From contig NW_027018187.1 of NCBI RefSeq assembly GCF_032854445.1, forward strand, positions 1 to 62,101: a stretch of 62,101 nucleotides of DNA, written 5' to 3'. Positions 12,645 through 25,802 of this stretch are shown in pieces (positions within the stretch are counted from its first letter, which is position 1; every line of letters begins with the position of its first letter). The position numbers and the translations under genes were made by a program. The DNA comes from Liolophura sinensis. Its lineage: Eukaryota; Mollusca; Polyplacophora; Chitonida; Chitonidae. The notes under the pieces were generated by a model. The model worked only from the letters and a program-made list of their open reading frames with translations, had not been told where the DNA came from and ran no database searches.

Positions 12645-13194
12645 TTTCTCGTGACAAAATACGTCCGATTAGCCTCTTACCAGTAGCACTGGAACAGTTT
12701 TTCCACTTTTGCATTTTTGCCTGGTCTTTTTGTTAATTGAAATCGGCTACACTGTACTATGTACAATCGCGACTGGTCATTACTATATTCAACTTTTGAC
12801 TATAAGTTATGTGCCCTTCTGTAGCCCAGAAGACGTCAAATCTTTGGGCTAAGCCCATTTAACTCACCCAGCAATTGTCTTACTTTTAAGTCCAAGACAA
12901 TCTCAATGTCTTTATCTACGTGTAGAAAAACCACACCATTCGTACATAAAAAAACACAATGTACTAGATACAGTCTGCTGTAAAAAGTACAACTGATCAC
13001 TGAACCACATCTATAAGGTTCTAAAAGATGCGCAATTGGGCCAGGCATCGGCAGCTGTTAAAAAATTGCATATTTCCCTGGTTTCCATGGAGTAAGAGCC
13101 GTTGCTGGGCACGTGACTATGACATCAATGATCATTCAATTGTCGCTACAGCCAAAAGTATTGGTCGGAGAGAAACGCGGTTTGCACCATTCGA
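12645..13194 (+). repeat. Chimeric monomer 24 (type 2 left part, type 1 right part)
   Basis: The unit begins as type 2 (AATTGAAATCGGCTACACTG), then continues as type 1 from CATTACTATATTC onward, with CTGTAGCC and AAGCCCATTTAAC. The switch falls within the shared stretch ending CGACTGGTC, at about 12755-12778. This is what a gene-conversion tract or unequal crossover within the monomer would leave. Confidence 0.8.
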
Positions 13195-13745
13195 TTTCTC
13201 GTGACAAAATACGTCGGATTAGCCTCTTACCAGCAGCACTGGAACAGTTTTTCCACTTTTGCATTTTTGCCTGGTCTTTTTGTTAATTTGAAATCGGATA
13301 CAATCTACTATGTACAATCGCGACTGGTCATTACTATATTCAACTTTTAAATATAAGTTATGTGCCCTTCTGTAGCCCAGAAGACGTCAAATCTTTGGGC
13401 TAAGCCCATTTAACTCACCCAGCAATTGTCTTACTTTTAAGTCCAAGACAATCTCAATGTCTTTATCTACGTGTAGAAAAACCACACCATTCGTACATAA
13501 AAAACACAATGTACTAGATACAGTCTGCTGTAAAAAGTACAACTGATCACTGAACCACATCTATAAGGTTCTAATAGATGCGGAATTGGGCCAGGCATCG
13601 ACAGCTGTTTAAAAAATTGCAAATTTCCCTGGTTTCCATGGAGTAAGAGCCGTTGCTGGGCACGTGACTATGACATCAATGATCATTCAATTGTCGCTAC
13701 AGCCAAAAGTATTGGTCGGAGAGCAACGCGGTTTGCACCATTCGA

Positions 13746-14257
13746 TTTCTCGTGACAAAATACGTCCGATTAGCCTCTTATCAGCAGCACTGGAACAGTT
13801 TTTCCACTTTTGCATTTTTGCCTGATCTTTTTGTTAATTTGAATTACTATATTCAACTTTTGACTATAAGTTATGTGCCCTTCTGTAGCCCAGAAGACGT
13901 CAAATCTTTGGGCTAAGCCCATTTAACTCACCCAGCAATTGTCTTACTTTTAAGTCCAAGACAATCTCAATGTCTTTATCTACGTGTAGAAAAACCACAC
14001 CATTCGTACATAAAAAACACAATGTACTAGATACAGTCTGCTGTAAAAAGTACAACTGATCACTGAACCACATCTATAAGGTTCTAATAGATGCGGAATT
14101 GGGCCAGGCATCGGCAGCTGTTAAAAAATTGCATATTTCCCTGGTTTCCATGGAGTAAGAGCCGTTGCTGTGCACGTGACTATGACATCAATGATCATTC
14201 AATTGTCGCTACAGCCAAAAGTATTGGTCGGAGAGCAACGCGGTTTGCACCATTCGA
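13746..14257 (+). repeat. Monomer 26 (type 1) with a 38-bp internal deletion
   Basis: The unit is 512 bp long. The segment from ATCGGATACAATC through CGACTGGTCA is missing, so AATTTGAA runs straight into TTACTATATTC at about 13853. The rest of the unit is intact. It is the only copy with this deletion in the window, so unlike the 326-bp deletion it has not been amplified here. Confidence 0.9.
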
Positions 14258-15357
14258 TTTCTCGTCACAAAATACGTCGGATTAGCCTCTTACCAGCAGC
14301 ACTGGAACAGTTTTTCCACTTTTGCATTTTTGCCTGGTCTTTTTGTTAATTGAAATCGGATACACTGTACTATGCGCAATCGCGACTGGTCGTTACTATA
14401 TTCAACTTTTAACAATACGTTATGTGCCCTTCGGTAGCCCAGACGACGTCAAATCTTTGGGCTAAGCCCATTTAACTCATCCAGCAATTGTCTTACTTTT
14501 AAGTCCAAGACAATCTCAATGTCTTTATCTACGTGTAGAAAAACCACACCATTCGTACATAAAAAACACAATGTACTAGATACAGTCTGCTGTAAAAAGT
14601 ACAACTGATCACTGAACCACATCTATAAGGTTCTAATAGATGCGGAATTGGGCCAGGCATCGGCAGCTGTTTAAAAAATTGCAAATTTCCCTGGTTTCCA
14701 TGCAGTAAGAGCCGTTGCTGGGCACGTGACTATGGCATCAATGATCATTCAATTGTCGCTACAGCCAAAAGTATTGGTCGGAGAGCAACGCGGTTTGCAC
14801 CATTCGATTTCTCGTGATAAAATACGTCGGATTAGCCTCTTACCAGCAGCACTGGAACAGTTTTTCCACTTTTGCATTTTTGCCTGGTCTTTTTGTTAAT
14901 TTGAAATCGGATACAATCTACTATGTACAATCGCGACTGGTCATTACTATATTCAACTTTTGACTATAAGTTATGTGCCCTTCTGTAGCCCAGAAGACGT
15001 CAAATCTTTGGGCTAAGCCCATTTAACTCACCCAGCAATTGTCTTACTTTTAAGTCCAAGACAATCTCAATGTCTTTATCTACGTGTAGAAAAACCACAC
15101 CATTCGTACATAAAAAACACAAGGTACTAGATACAGTCTGCTGTAAAAAGTACAACTGATCACTGAACCACATCTATAAGGTTCTAATAGATGCGGAATT
15201 GGGCCAGGCATCGGCAGCTGTTAAAAAATTGCATATTTCCCTGGTTTCCATGGAGTAAGAGCCGTTGCTGGGCACGTGACTATGACATCAATGATCATTC
15301 AATTGTCGCTACAGCCAAAAGTATTGGTCGGAGAGCAACGCGGTTTGCACCATTCGA

Positions 15358-16456
15358 TTTCTCGTGACAAAATACGTCGGATTAGCCTCTTACCAGTAGC
15401 AGTGGAAGAGTTTTTCCACTTTTGCATTTTTGCCTGGTCTTTTTGTTAATTGAAATCGGCTACACTGTACTATGTACAATCGCGACTGGTCATTATTATA
15501 TTCAACTTTTGACTATATGTTATGTGCCCTTCGGTAGCCCAGAAGACGTCAAATCTTTGGGCTAAACCCATTAAACTCACCCAGCAATTGTCTTACTTTT
15601 AAGTCCAAGACAATCTCAATGTCTTTATCTACGTGTAGAAAAACCACACCATTCGTACATAAAAAACACAATGTACTAGATACAGTCTGCTGTAAAAAGT
15701 ACAACTGATCACTGAACCACATCTATAAGGTTCTAATAGATGCGGAATTGGGCCAGGCATCGGCAGGTGTTAAAAAATTGCATATTTCCCTGGTTTCCAT
15801 GGAGTAAGAGCCGTTGCTGGGCACGTGACTATGACATCACTGATCATTCAATTGTCGCTACAGCCAAAAGTATTGGTCGGAGAGCAACGCGGTTTGCACC
15901 ATTCGATTTCTCGTGACAAAATACGTCGGATTAGTTTCTTACCAGTAGCACTGGAACAGTTTTTCCACTTTTGCATTTTTGCCTGGTCTTTCTGTTAATT
16001 GAAATCGGATACACTGTACTATGTACAATCGCGACTGGTCATTATTATATTCAACTTTTGACTATATGTTATGTGCCCTTTGGTAGCCCAGAAGACGTCA
16101 AATCTTTGGGCTAAACCCATTAAACTCACCCAGCAATTGTCTTACTTCTAAGTCCAAGACAATCTCAATGTCTTTATCTACGTGTAGAAAAACCACACCA
16201 TTTGTACATAAAAAACACAATGTACTAGATACAGTCTGCTGTAAAAAGTACAACTGATCACTGACCCACATCAATAAGGTTCTAAAAGATGCGGAATTGG
16301 CCCAGGCATCGGCAGCTGTTTAGAAAATTGCAAATTTCCCTGGTTTCCATGGAGTAAGAGCCGTTGCTGGGCACGTGACTATGACATCAATGATCATTCA
16401 ATTGTCGCTACAGCCAAAAGTATTGGTCGGAGAGCAACGCGGTTTGCACCATTCGA
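15358..16456 (+). repeat. 2b-2b dimer, duplicate of the start of the first pentamer
   Basis: The two units starting at 15358 and 15907 match the next two units (16457 and 17006) including rare variants: GCAGTGGAAGAG, GCAGGTGTTAAA, CATCACTGATC, TTAGTTTCTTACC, CCCTTTGGTAGCC and GTTTAGAAAATTG. The offset is 1099 bp. By eye I find no difference between the two copies, so this is a very recent dimer duplication or an assembly duplication. Confidence 0.85.
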
Positions 16457-19205
16457 TTTCTCGTGACAAAATACGTCGGATTAGCCTCTTACCAGTAGCA
16501 GTGGAAGAGTTTTTCCACTTTTGCATTTTTGCCTGGTCTTTTTGTTAATTGAAATCGGCTACACTGTACTATGTACAATCGCGACTGGTCATTATTATAT
16601 TCAACTTTTGACTATATGTTATGTGCCCTTCGGTAGCCCAGAAGACGTCAAATCTTTGGGCTAAACCCATTAAACTCACCCAGCAATTGTCTTACTTTTA
16701 AGTCCAAGACAATCTCAATGTCTTTATCTACGTGTAGAAAAACCACACCATTCGTACATAAAAAACACAATGTACTAGATACAGTCTGCTGTAAAAAGTA
16801 CAACTGATCACTGAACCACATCTATAAGGTTCTAATAGATGCGGAATTGGGCCAGGCATCGGCAGGTGTTAAAAAATTGCATATTTCCCTGGTTTCCATG
16901 GAGTAAGAGCCGTTGCTGGGCACGTGACTATGACATCACTGATCATTCAATTGTCGCTACAGCCAAAAGTATTGGTCGGAGAGCAACGCGGTTTGCACCA
17001 TTCGATTTCTCGTGACAAAATACGTCGGATTAGTTTCTTACCAGTAGCACTGGAACAGTTTTTCCACTTTTGCATTTTTGCCTGGTCTTTCTGTTAATTG
17101 AAATCGGATACACTGTACTATGTACAATCGCGACTGGTCATTATTATATTCAACTTTTGACTATATGTTATGTGCCCTTTGGTAGCCCAGAAGACGTCAA
17201 ATCTTTGGGCTAAACCCATTAAACTCACCCAGCAATTGTCTTACTTCTAAGTCCAAGACAATCTCAATGTCTTTATCTACGTGTAGAAAAACCACACCAT
17301 TTGTACATAAAAAACACAATGTACTAGATACAGTCTGCTGTAAAAAGTACAACTGATCACTGACCCACATCAATAAGGTTCTAAAAGATGCGGAATTGGC
17401 CCAGGCATCGGCAGCTGTTTAGAAAATTGCAAATTTCCCTGGTTTCCATGGAGTAAGAGCCGTTGCTGGGCACGTGACTATGACATCAATGATCATTCAA
17501 TTGTCGCTACAGCCAAAAGTATTGGTCGGAGAGCAACGCGGTTTGCACCATTCGATTTCTCGTGACAAAATACGTCGGATTAGCCTCTTACCAGCAGCAC
17601 TGGAACAGTTTTTACACTTTTGCATTTTTGCCTGATCTTTTTGTTAATTGAAATCGGATACACTGTACTATGCACAATCGCGACTGGTCGTTACTATATT
17701 CAACTTTTAACTATACGTTATGTGCCCTTCTGTAGCCCAGAAGACGTCAAATCTTTGGGCTAAGCCCATTTAACTCATCCAGCAATTGTCTTACTTTTAA
17801 GTCCAAGACAATCTCAATGTCTTTATCTACGTGTAGAAAAACCACACCGTTCGTACATAAAAAACACAATGTACTAGATACAGTCTGCTGTAAAAAGTAC
17901 AACTGATCACTGACGCACATCTATAAGGTTCTAAAAGATGCGGAATTGGCCCAGGCATCGGCAGCTGTTTAAAAAATTGCAAATTTCCCTGGTTTCCATG
18001 GAGTAAGAGCCGTTGCTGGGCACGTGACTATGACATCAATGATCATTCAATTGTCGCTACAGCCAAAAGTATTGGTCGGAGAGCAACGCGGTTTGCACCA
18101 TTCGATTTCTCGTGACAAAATACGTCGGATTAGTCTCTTACCAGCAGCACTGGGACAGGTTTTCCACTTTTGCATTTTTGCCTGGTCTTTTTGTTAATTG
18201 AAATCGGATACACTGTACTATGCACAATCGCGACTGGTCGTTACTATATTCAACTTTTAACTATACGTTATGTGCCCTTCGGTAGCCCAGAAGACGTCAA
18301 ATCTTTGGGCTAAGCCCATTTAACTCATCCAGCAATTGTCTTACTTTTAAGTCCAAGACAATCTCAATGTCTTTATCTACGTGTAGAAAAACCACACCAT
18401 TCGTACATAAAAAACACAATGTACTAGATACAGTCTGCTGTAAAAAGTACAACTGATCACTGAACCACATCTATAAGGTTCTAAAAGATGCGGAATTGGG
18501 CCAGGCATCGACAGCTGTTTAAAAAATTGCAAATTTCCCTGGTTTCCATGGAGTAAGAGCCGTTGCTGGGCACGTGACTATGACATCAATGATCATTCAA
18601 TTGTCGCTACAGCCAAAAGTATTGGTCGGAGAGCAACGCGGTTTGCACCATTCGATTTCTCGTGACAAAATACGTCGGATTAGCCTCTTATCAGCAGCAC
18701 TGGAACAGTTTTTCCACTTTTGCATTTTTGCCTGGTCTTTTTGTTAATTTGAAATCGGATACAATCTACTATGTACAATCGCGACTGGTCATTACTATAT
18801 TCAACTTTTGACTATAAGTTATGTGCCCTTCTGTAGCCCAGAAGACGTCAAATCTTTGGGCTAAGCCCATTTAACTCACCCAGCAATTGTCTTACTTTTA
18901 AGTCCAAGACAATCTCAATGTCTTTATCTACGTGTAGAAAAACCACACCATTCGTACATAAAAAACACAAGGTACTAGATACAGTCTGCTGTAAAAAGTA
19001 CAACTGATCACTGAACCACATCTATAAGGTTCTAATAGATGCGGAATTGGGCCAGGCATCGGCAGCTGTTAAAAAATTGCATATTTCCCTGGTTTCCATG
19101 GAGTAAGAGCCGTTGCTGGGCACGTGACTATGACATCAATGATCATTCAATTGTCGCTACAGCCAAAAGTATTGGTCGGAGAGCAACGCGGTTTGCACCA
19201 TTCGA
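16457..19205 (+). repeat. Pentameric higher-order repeat, copy 1 (2b-2b-3-3-1)
   Basis: Units start at 16457, 17006, 17556, 18106 and 18656, 2749 bp in total. Each position has its own markers: GCAGTGGAAGAG in the first, TTAGTTTCTTACC in the second, TTTTTACAC with CCTGATCTTT in the third, CTGGGACAGGTTTTCC in the fourth and CTTATCAGCAGC in the fifth. The same ordered set recurs at 19206, with later partial copies. Confidence 0.9.
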
Positions 19206-21950
19206 TTTCTCGTGACAAAATACGTCGGATTAGCCTCTTACCAGTAGCAGTGGAAGAGTTTTTCCACTTTTGCATTTTTGCCTGGTCTTTTTGTTAATTG
19301 AAATCGGCTACACTGTACTATGTACAATCGCGACTGGTCATTATTATATTCAACTTTTGACTATATGTTATGTGCCCTTCGGTAGCCCAGAAGACGTCAA
19401 ATCTTTGGGCTAAACCCATTAAACTCACCCAGCAATTGTCTTACTTTTAAGTCCAAGACAATCTCAATGTCTTTATCTACGTGTAGAAAAACCACACCAT
19501 TCGTACATAAAAAACACAATGTACTAGATACAGTCTGCTGTAAAAAGTACAACTGATCACTGAACCACATCTATAAGGTTCTAATAGATGCGGAATTGGG
19601 CCAGGCATCGGCAGGTGTTAAAAAATTGCATATTTCCCTGGTTTCCATGGAGTAAGAGCCGTTGCTGGGCACGTGACTATGACATCACTGATCATTCAAT
19701 TGTCGCTACAGCCAAAAGTATTGGTCGGAGAGCAACGCGGTTTGCACCATTTGATTTCTCGTGACAAAATACGTCGGATTAGTTTCTTACCAGTAGCACT
19801 GGAACAGTTTTTCCACTTTTGCATTTTTGCCTGGTCTTTCTGTTAATTGAAATCGGATACACTGTACTATGTACAATCGCGACTGGTCATTATTATATTC
19901 AACTTTTGACTATATGTTATGTGCCCTTCGGTAGCCCAGAAGACGTCAAATCTTTGGGCTAAACCCATTAAACTCACCCAGCAATTGTCTTACTTCTAAG
20001 TCCAAGACAATCTCAATGTCTTTATCTACGTGTAGAAAAACCACACCATTTGTACATAAAAAACACAATGTACTAGATACAGTCTGCTGTAAAAAGTACA
20101 ACTGATCACTGACCCACATCAATAAGGTTCTAAAAGATGCGGAATTGGCCCAGGCATCGGCAGCTGTTTAGAAAATTGCAAATTTCCCTGGTTTCCATGG
20201 AGTAAGAGCCGTTGCTGGCACGTGACTATGACATCAATGATCATTCAATTGTCGCTACAGCCAAAAGTATTGGTCGGAGAGCAACGCGGTTTGCACCATT
20301 CGATTTCTCGTGACAAAATACGTCGGATTAGCCTCTTACCAGCAGCACTGGAACAGTTTTTACACTTTTGCATTTTTGCCTGATCTTTTTGTTAATTGAA
20401 ATCGGATACACTGTACTATGCACAATCGCGACTGGTCGTTACTATATTCAACTTTTAACTATACGTTATGTGCCCTTCTGTAGCCCAGAAGACGTCAAAT
20501 CTTTGGGCTAAGCCCATTTAACTCATCCAGCAATTGTCTTACTTTTAAGTCCAAGACAATCTCAATGTCTTTATCTACGTGTAGAAAAACCACACCGTTC
20601 GTACATAAAAAACACAATGTACTAGATACAGTCTGCTGTAAAAAGTACAACTGATCACTGACGCACATCTATAAGGTTCTAAAAGATGCGGAATTGGCCC
20701 AGGCATCGGCAGCTGTTTAAAAAATTGCAAATTTCCCTGGTTTCCATGGAGTAAGAGCCGTTGCTGGGCACGTGACTATGACATCAATGATCATTCAATT
20801 GTCGCTACAGCCAAAAGTATTGGTCGGAGAGCAACGCGGTTTGCACCATTCGATTTCTCGTGACAAAATACGTCGGATTAGTCTCTTACCAGCAGCACTG
20901 GGACAGGTTTTCCACTTTTGCATTTTTGCCTGGTCTTTTTGTTAATTGAAATCGGATACACTGTACTATGCACAATCGCGACTGGTCGTTACTATATTCA
21001 ACTTTTAACTATACGTTATGTGCCCTTCGGTAGCCCAGAAGACGTCAAATCTTTGGGCTAAGCCCATTTAACTCATCCAGCAATTGTCTTACTTTTAAGT
21101 CCAAGACAATCTCAATGTCTTTATCTACGTGTAGAAAAACCACACCATTCGTACATAAAAAACACAATGTACTAGATACAGTCTGCTGTAAAAAGTACAA
21201 CTGATCACTGAACCACATCTATAAGGTTCTAAAAGATGCGGAATTGGGCCAGGCATCGACAGCTGTTTAAAAAATTGCAAATTTCCCTGGTTTCCATGGA
21301 GTAAGAGCCGTTGCTGGGCACGTGACTATGACATCAATGATCATTCAATTGTCGCTACAGCCAAAAGTATTGGTCGGAGAGCAACGCGGTTTGCACCATT
21401 CGATTTCTCGTGACAAAATACGTCGGATTAGCCTCTTATCAGCAGCACTGGAACAGTTTTTCCACTTTTGCATTTTTGCCTGGTCTTTTTGTTAATTTGA
21501 AATCGGATACAATCTACTATGTACAATCGCGACTGGTCATTACTATATTCAACTTTTGACTATAAGTTATGTGCCCTTCTGTAGCCCAGAAGACGTCAAA
21601 TCTTTGGGCTAAGCCCATTTCTCACCCAGCAATTGTCTTACTTTTAAGTCCAAGACAATCTCAATGTCTTTATCTACGTGTAGAAAAACCACACCATTTG
21701 TACATAAAAAACACAATGTACTAGATACAGTCTGCTGTAAAAAGTACAACTGATAACTGAACCACATCTATAAGGTTCTAATAGATGCGGAATTGGCCAG
21801 GCATCGGCAGCTGTTAAAAAATTGCATATTTCCCTGGTTTCCATGGAGTAAGAGCCGTTGCTGTGCACGTGACTATGACATCAATGATCATTCAATTGTC
21901 GCTACAGGCAAAAGTATTGGTCGGAGAGCCAACGCGGTTGCACCATTCGA
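19206..21950 (+). repeat. Pentameric higher-order repeat, copy 2 (2b-2b-3-3-1)
   Basis: Units start at 19206, 19755, 20304, 20854 and 21404 and carry the same ordered markers as the copy at 16457, about 2749 bp away. Small differences are a CCATTTGATTTC anchor variant in the second unit and a one-base loss in GCTGGCACG near 20218. The last unit begins to show single-base losses after about 21620, where the indel-rich stretch starts. Confidence 0.9.
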
Positions 21951-24900
21951 TTTCTCGTGACAAAATACGTCGGATTAGCCTCTTACCAGTAGCACTGGAA
22001 CAGGTTTTCCACTTTTGCATTTTGCCTGGTCTTTTTGTTAATTGAAATCGGCTACACTGTACTATGTACAATCGCGACTGGTCATTATTATATTCAACTT
22101 TTGACTATAAGTTATGTGCCCTTCGGTAGCCCAGAAGACGTCAAATCTTTGGGCTAAACCCATTAAACTCACCCAGCAATTGTCTTACTTCTAAGTCCAT
22201 GACAATCTCAATGTCTTTATCTACGTGTAGAAAAACCACACCATTTGTACATAAAAAACACAATGTACTAGATACAGTCTGCTGTAAAAAGTACAACTGA
22301 TCACTGACCCACATCAATAAGGTTCTAAAAGATGCGGAATTGGCCCAGGCATCGGCAGCTGTTAAAAAATTGCATATTTCCCTGGTTTCCATGGAGTAAG
22401 AGCCGTTGCTGGGCACGTGACTATGACATCAATGATCATTCAATTGTCGCTACAGCCAAAAGTATTGGTCGGAGAGCAACGCGGTTTGCACCATTCGATT
22501 TCTCGTGACAAAATACGTCGGATTAGCCTCTTACCAGTAGCACTGGAACAGTTTTTCCACTTTTGCATTTTTGCCTGGTCTTTTTGTTAATTGAAATCGG
22601 CTACACTGTACTATGTACAATCGCGACTGGTCATTATTATATTCAACTTTTTGACTATAAGTTATGTGCCTTCGGTAGCCCAGAAGACGTCAAATCTTTG
22701 GGCTAAACCCATTAAACTCGCCCAGGCAATTGTCCTTACTTCTAAGTCCAAGACAATCTCAATGTCTTTATCTACGTGTAGAAAAACCACACCATTTGTA
22801 CATAAAAAAACACAAGGTACTAGATACAGTCTGCTGTAAAAAGTACAACTGATCACTGACCCACATCAATAAGCTTCTAAAGATGCGGAATTGGCCCAGG
22901 CATCGGCAGCTGTTTAAAAAATTGCAAATTTCCCTGGTTTCCATGGAGTAAGAGCCGTTGCTGGGCACGTGACTATGACATCAATGATCAATTCAATTGT
23001 CGCTACAGCCAAAAGTATTGGTCGAGAGAGCAACGCGGTTTGCACCATTCGATTTCTCGTGACAAAATACGTCGGATTAGCCTCTACCAGCAGCACTGGA
23101 ACAGTTTTTACACTTTGCATTTTGCCTGATCCTTTTTGTTATTGAAATCGGATACACTGTACTATGCACAATCGCGACTGGTCGTTACTATATTCAACTT
23201 TTAACTATACGTTATGTGCCCTTCTGTAGCCCAGAAGACGTCAAATCTTTGGCTAAGCCCATTTAACTCATCCAGCAATTGTCTTACTTTTAAGTCCAAG
23301 ACAATCTCAATGTCTTTATCTACGTGTAGAAAAACCACACCATTCGTACATAAAAAACACAATGTACTAGATACAGTCTGCTGTAAAAAGTACAACTGAT
23401 CACTGAACCACATCTATAAGGTTCTAAAAAGATGCGGAATTGGGCCAGGCATCGACAGCTGTTAAAAAATTGCAAATTTCCCTGGTTTTCCATGGAGTAA
23501 GAGCCGTTGCTGGGCACGTGACTATGACATCAATGATCATTCAATTGTCGCTACAGCCAAAAGTATTGGTCGGAGAGCAACGCGGTTTGCACCATTCGAT
23601 TTCTCGTGACAAAATACGTCGGATTAGCCTCTTATCAGCAGCACTGGAACAGTTTTTACACTTTTGCATTTTTGCCTGATCTTTTTGTTAATTTGAAATC
23701 GGATACAATCTACTATGTACAATCGCGACTGGTCATTACTATATTCCAACTTTTGACTATAAGTTATGTGCCCTTCCTGTAGCCCAGAAGACGTCAAATC
23801 TTTGGGCTAAGCCCATTAACTCACCCAGCAATTGTCTTACTTTTAAGTCCAAGACAATCTCAATTCTTTATCTACGTGTAGAAAAAACCACACCATTTGT
23901 ACATAAAAAACACAATGTACTAGATACAGTCTGCTGTAAAAAGTACAACTGATAACTGAACCACATCTATAAGGTTCTAATAGATGCGAATTGGGCCAGG
24001 CATCGGCAGCTGTTAAAAAATTGCATATTTCCCTGGTTTCCCATGGAGTAAGAGCCGTTGCTGTGCACGTGACTATGACATCAATGATCATTCAATTGTC
24101 GCTACAGGCAAAAGTATTGGTCGGAGAGCAACGCGGTTTGCACCATTCGATTTCTCGTGACAAAATACGTCGGATTAGCCTCTTACCAGTAGCACTGGAA
24201 CAGGTTTTCCACTTTTGCATTTTTGCCTGGTCTTTTTGTTAATTGAAATCGGCTACACTGTACTATGTACATCGCCGACTGGTCATTATTATATTCAACT
24301 TTTGACTATAAGTTATGTGCCCTTCGGTAGCCCAGAAGACGTCAAATCTTTGGGCTAAACCCATTAAACTCACCCAGCAATTGTCTTACTTCTAAGTCCA
24401 TGACAATCTCAATGTCTTTATCTACGTGTAGAAAAACCACACCATTTGTACATAAAAAACACAATGTACTAGATTACAGTCTGCTGTAAAAAGTACAACT
24501 GATCACTGACCCACATCAATAAGGTTCTAAAAGATGCGGAATTGGCCCAGGCATCGGCAGCTGTTAAAAAATTGCATAATTTCCCTGGTTTCCATGGAGT
24601 AAGAGCCGTTGCTGGGCACGTGACTATGACATCAATGATCATTCAATTGTCGCTACAGCCAAAAGTATTGGTCGGAGAGCAACGCGGTTTGCACCATTCG
24701 ATTTCTCGTGACAAAATACGTCGGATTAGCCTCTTACCAGTAGCACTGGAACAGTTTTTTCCACTTTTGCATTTTTGCCTGGTCTTTTTGTTAATTGAAA
24801 TCGGCTACACTGTACTATGTACAATCGCGACTGGTCATTATTATATTCAACTTTTGACTATAAGTTATGTGCCCTTCGGTAGCCCAGAAGACGTCAAATC

Positions 24901-25802
24901 TTTGGGCTAAACCCATTAAACTCGCCCAGCAATTGTCTTACTTCTAAGTCCAAGACAATCTCAATGTCTTTAATCTACGTGTAGAAAAACCACACCATTT
25001 GTACATAAAAAACACAAGGTACTAGATACAGTCTGCTGTAAAAAAGTACAACTGATCACTTGACCCACATCAATAAGCTTCTAAAAGATGCGGAATTGGC
25101 CCAGGCATCGGCAGCTGTTTAAAAAATTGCAAATTTCCCTGGTTTCCATGGAGTAAGAGCGTTGCTGGGCACGTGACTATGACATCAATGATCATTCAAT
25201 TGTCGCTACAGCCAAAAGTATTGGTCGGAGAGCAACGCGGTTTGCACCATTCGATTTCTCGTGACAAAATACGTCGGATTAGCCTCTACCAGCAGCACTG
25301 GAACAGTTTTTCCACTTTTGCATTTTTGCCTGGTCTTTTTGTTAATTTGAAATCGGATACAATCTACTATGTACAATCGCGACTGGTCATTACTATATTC
25401 AACTTTTGACTATAAGTTATGTGCCCTTCTGTAGCCCAGAAGACGTCAAATCTTTGGGCTAAGCCCATTTAACTCACCCAGCAATTGTCTTACTTTTAAG
25501 TCCAAGACAATCTCAATGTCTTTATCTACGTGTAGAAAAACCACACCATTCGTACATAAAAAACACAATGTACTAGATACAGTCTGCTGTAAAAAGTACA
25601 ACTGATCACTGAACCACATCTATAAGGTTCTAATAGATGCGGAATTGGGCCAGGCATCGGCAGCTGTTAAAAAATTGCATATTTCCCTGGTTTCCATGGA
25701 GTAAGAGCCGTTGCTGGGCACGTGACTATGACATCAATGATCATTCAATTGTCGCTACAGCCAAAGTATTGGTCGGAGAGCAACGCGGTTTGCACCATTC
25801 GA
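21951..25802 (+). repeat. Indel-rich monomers 41-47 (2b-2b-3-1-2b-2b-1)
   Basis: Units start at 21951, 22499, 23053, 23600, 24151, 24702 and 25255, with uneven lengths from 547 to 554 bp. Many single-base insertions and deletions occur, for example GTCCTTACT and CCAGGCAATTG near 22725-22735, GATCAATTC near 22986, CCTCTACCAG near 23082 and GATTACAGTC near 24472. Diagnostic variants (CTACAGGCAAAAG, CCATGACAATC, ACTCGCCCAG and ATAAGCTTC) show that 21951 and 24151 are both copies of the clean block at 32954. The class order is certain, but the exact bases here should be treated with caution. Confidence 0.85.

Larger units (their letters stand above)
8796..15357 (+). repeat. Irregular mosaic zone, monomers 17-28
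   Basis: Units start at 8796, 9345, 9895, 10445, 10995, 11542, 12096, 12645, 13195, 13746, 14258 and 14808. The class order is 3-2-1-2-3-2-3-2/1-1-1(deleted)-3-1, so no single higher-order period is kept. The zone includes a chimeric unit, a unit with a 38-bp deletion and a unit with several homopolymer expansions (11542-12095). It lies between the dimer zone on the left and the pentamer zone on the right and may be the breakpoint region between the two. There is no gene. Confidence 0.85.

Noticed and set aside
24542-24910. Longest open reading frame in the window (122 codons, + strand)
   Set aside because: It exists only because an extra T in the T-tract near 24758 joins two frames that are closed in other monomers, and it lies in the indel-rich stretch. 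No recognisable domain, and the frame is not kept in other copies.
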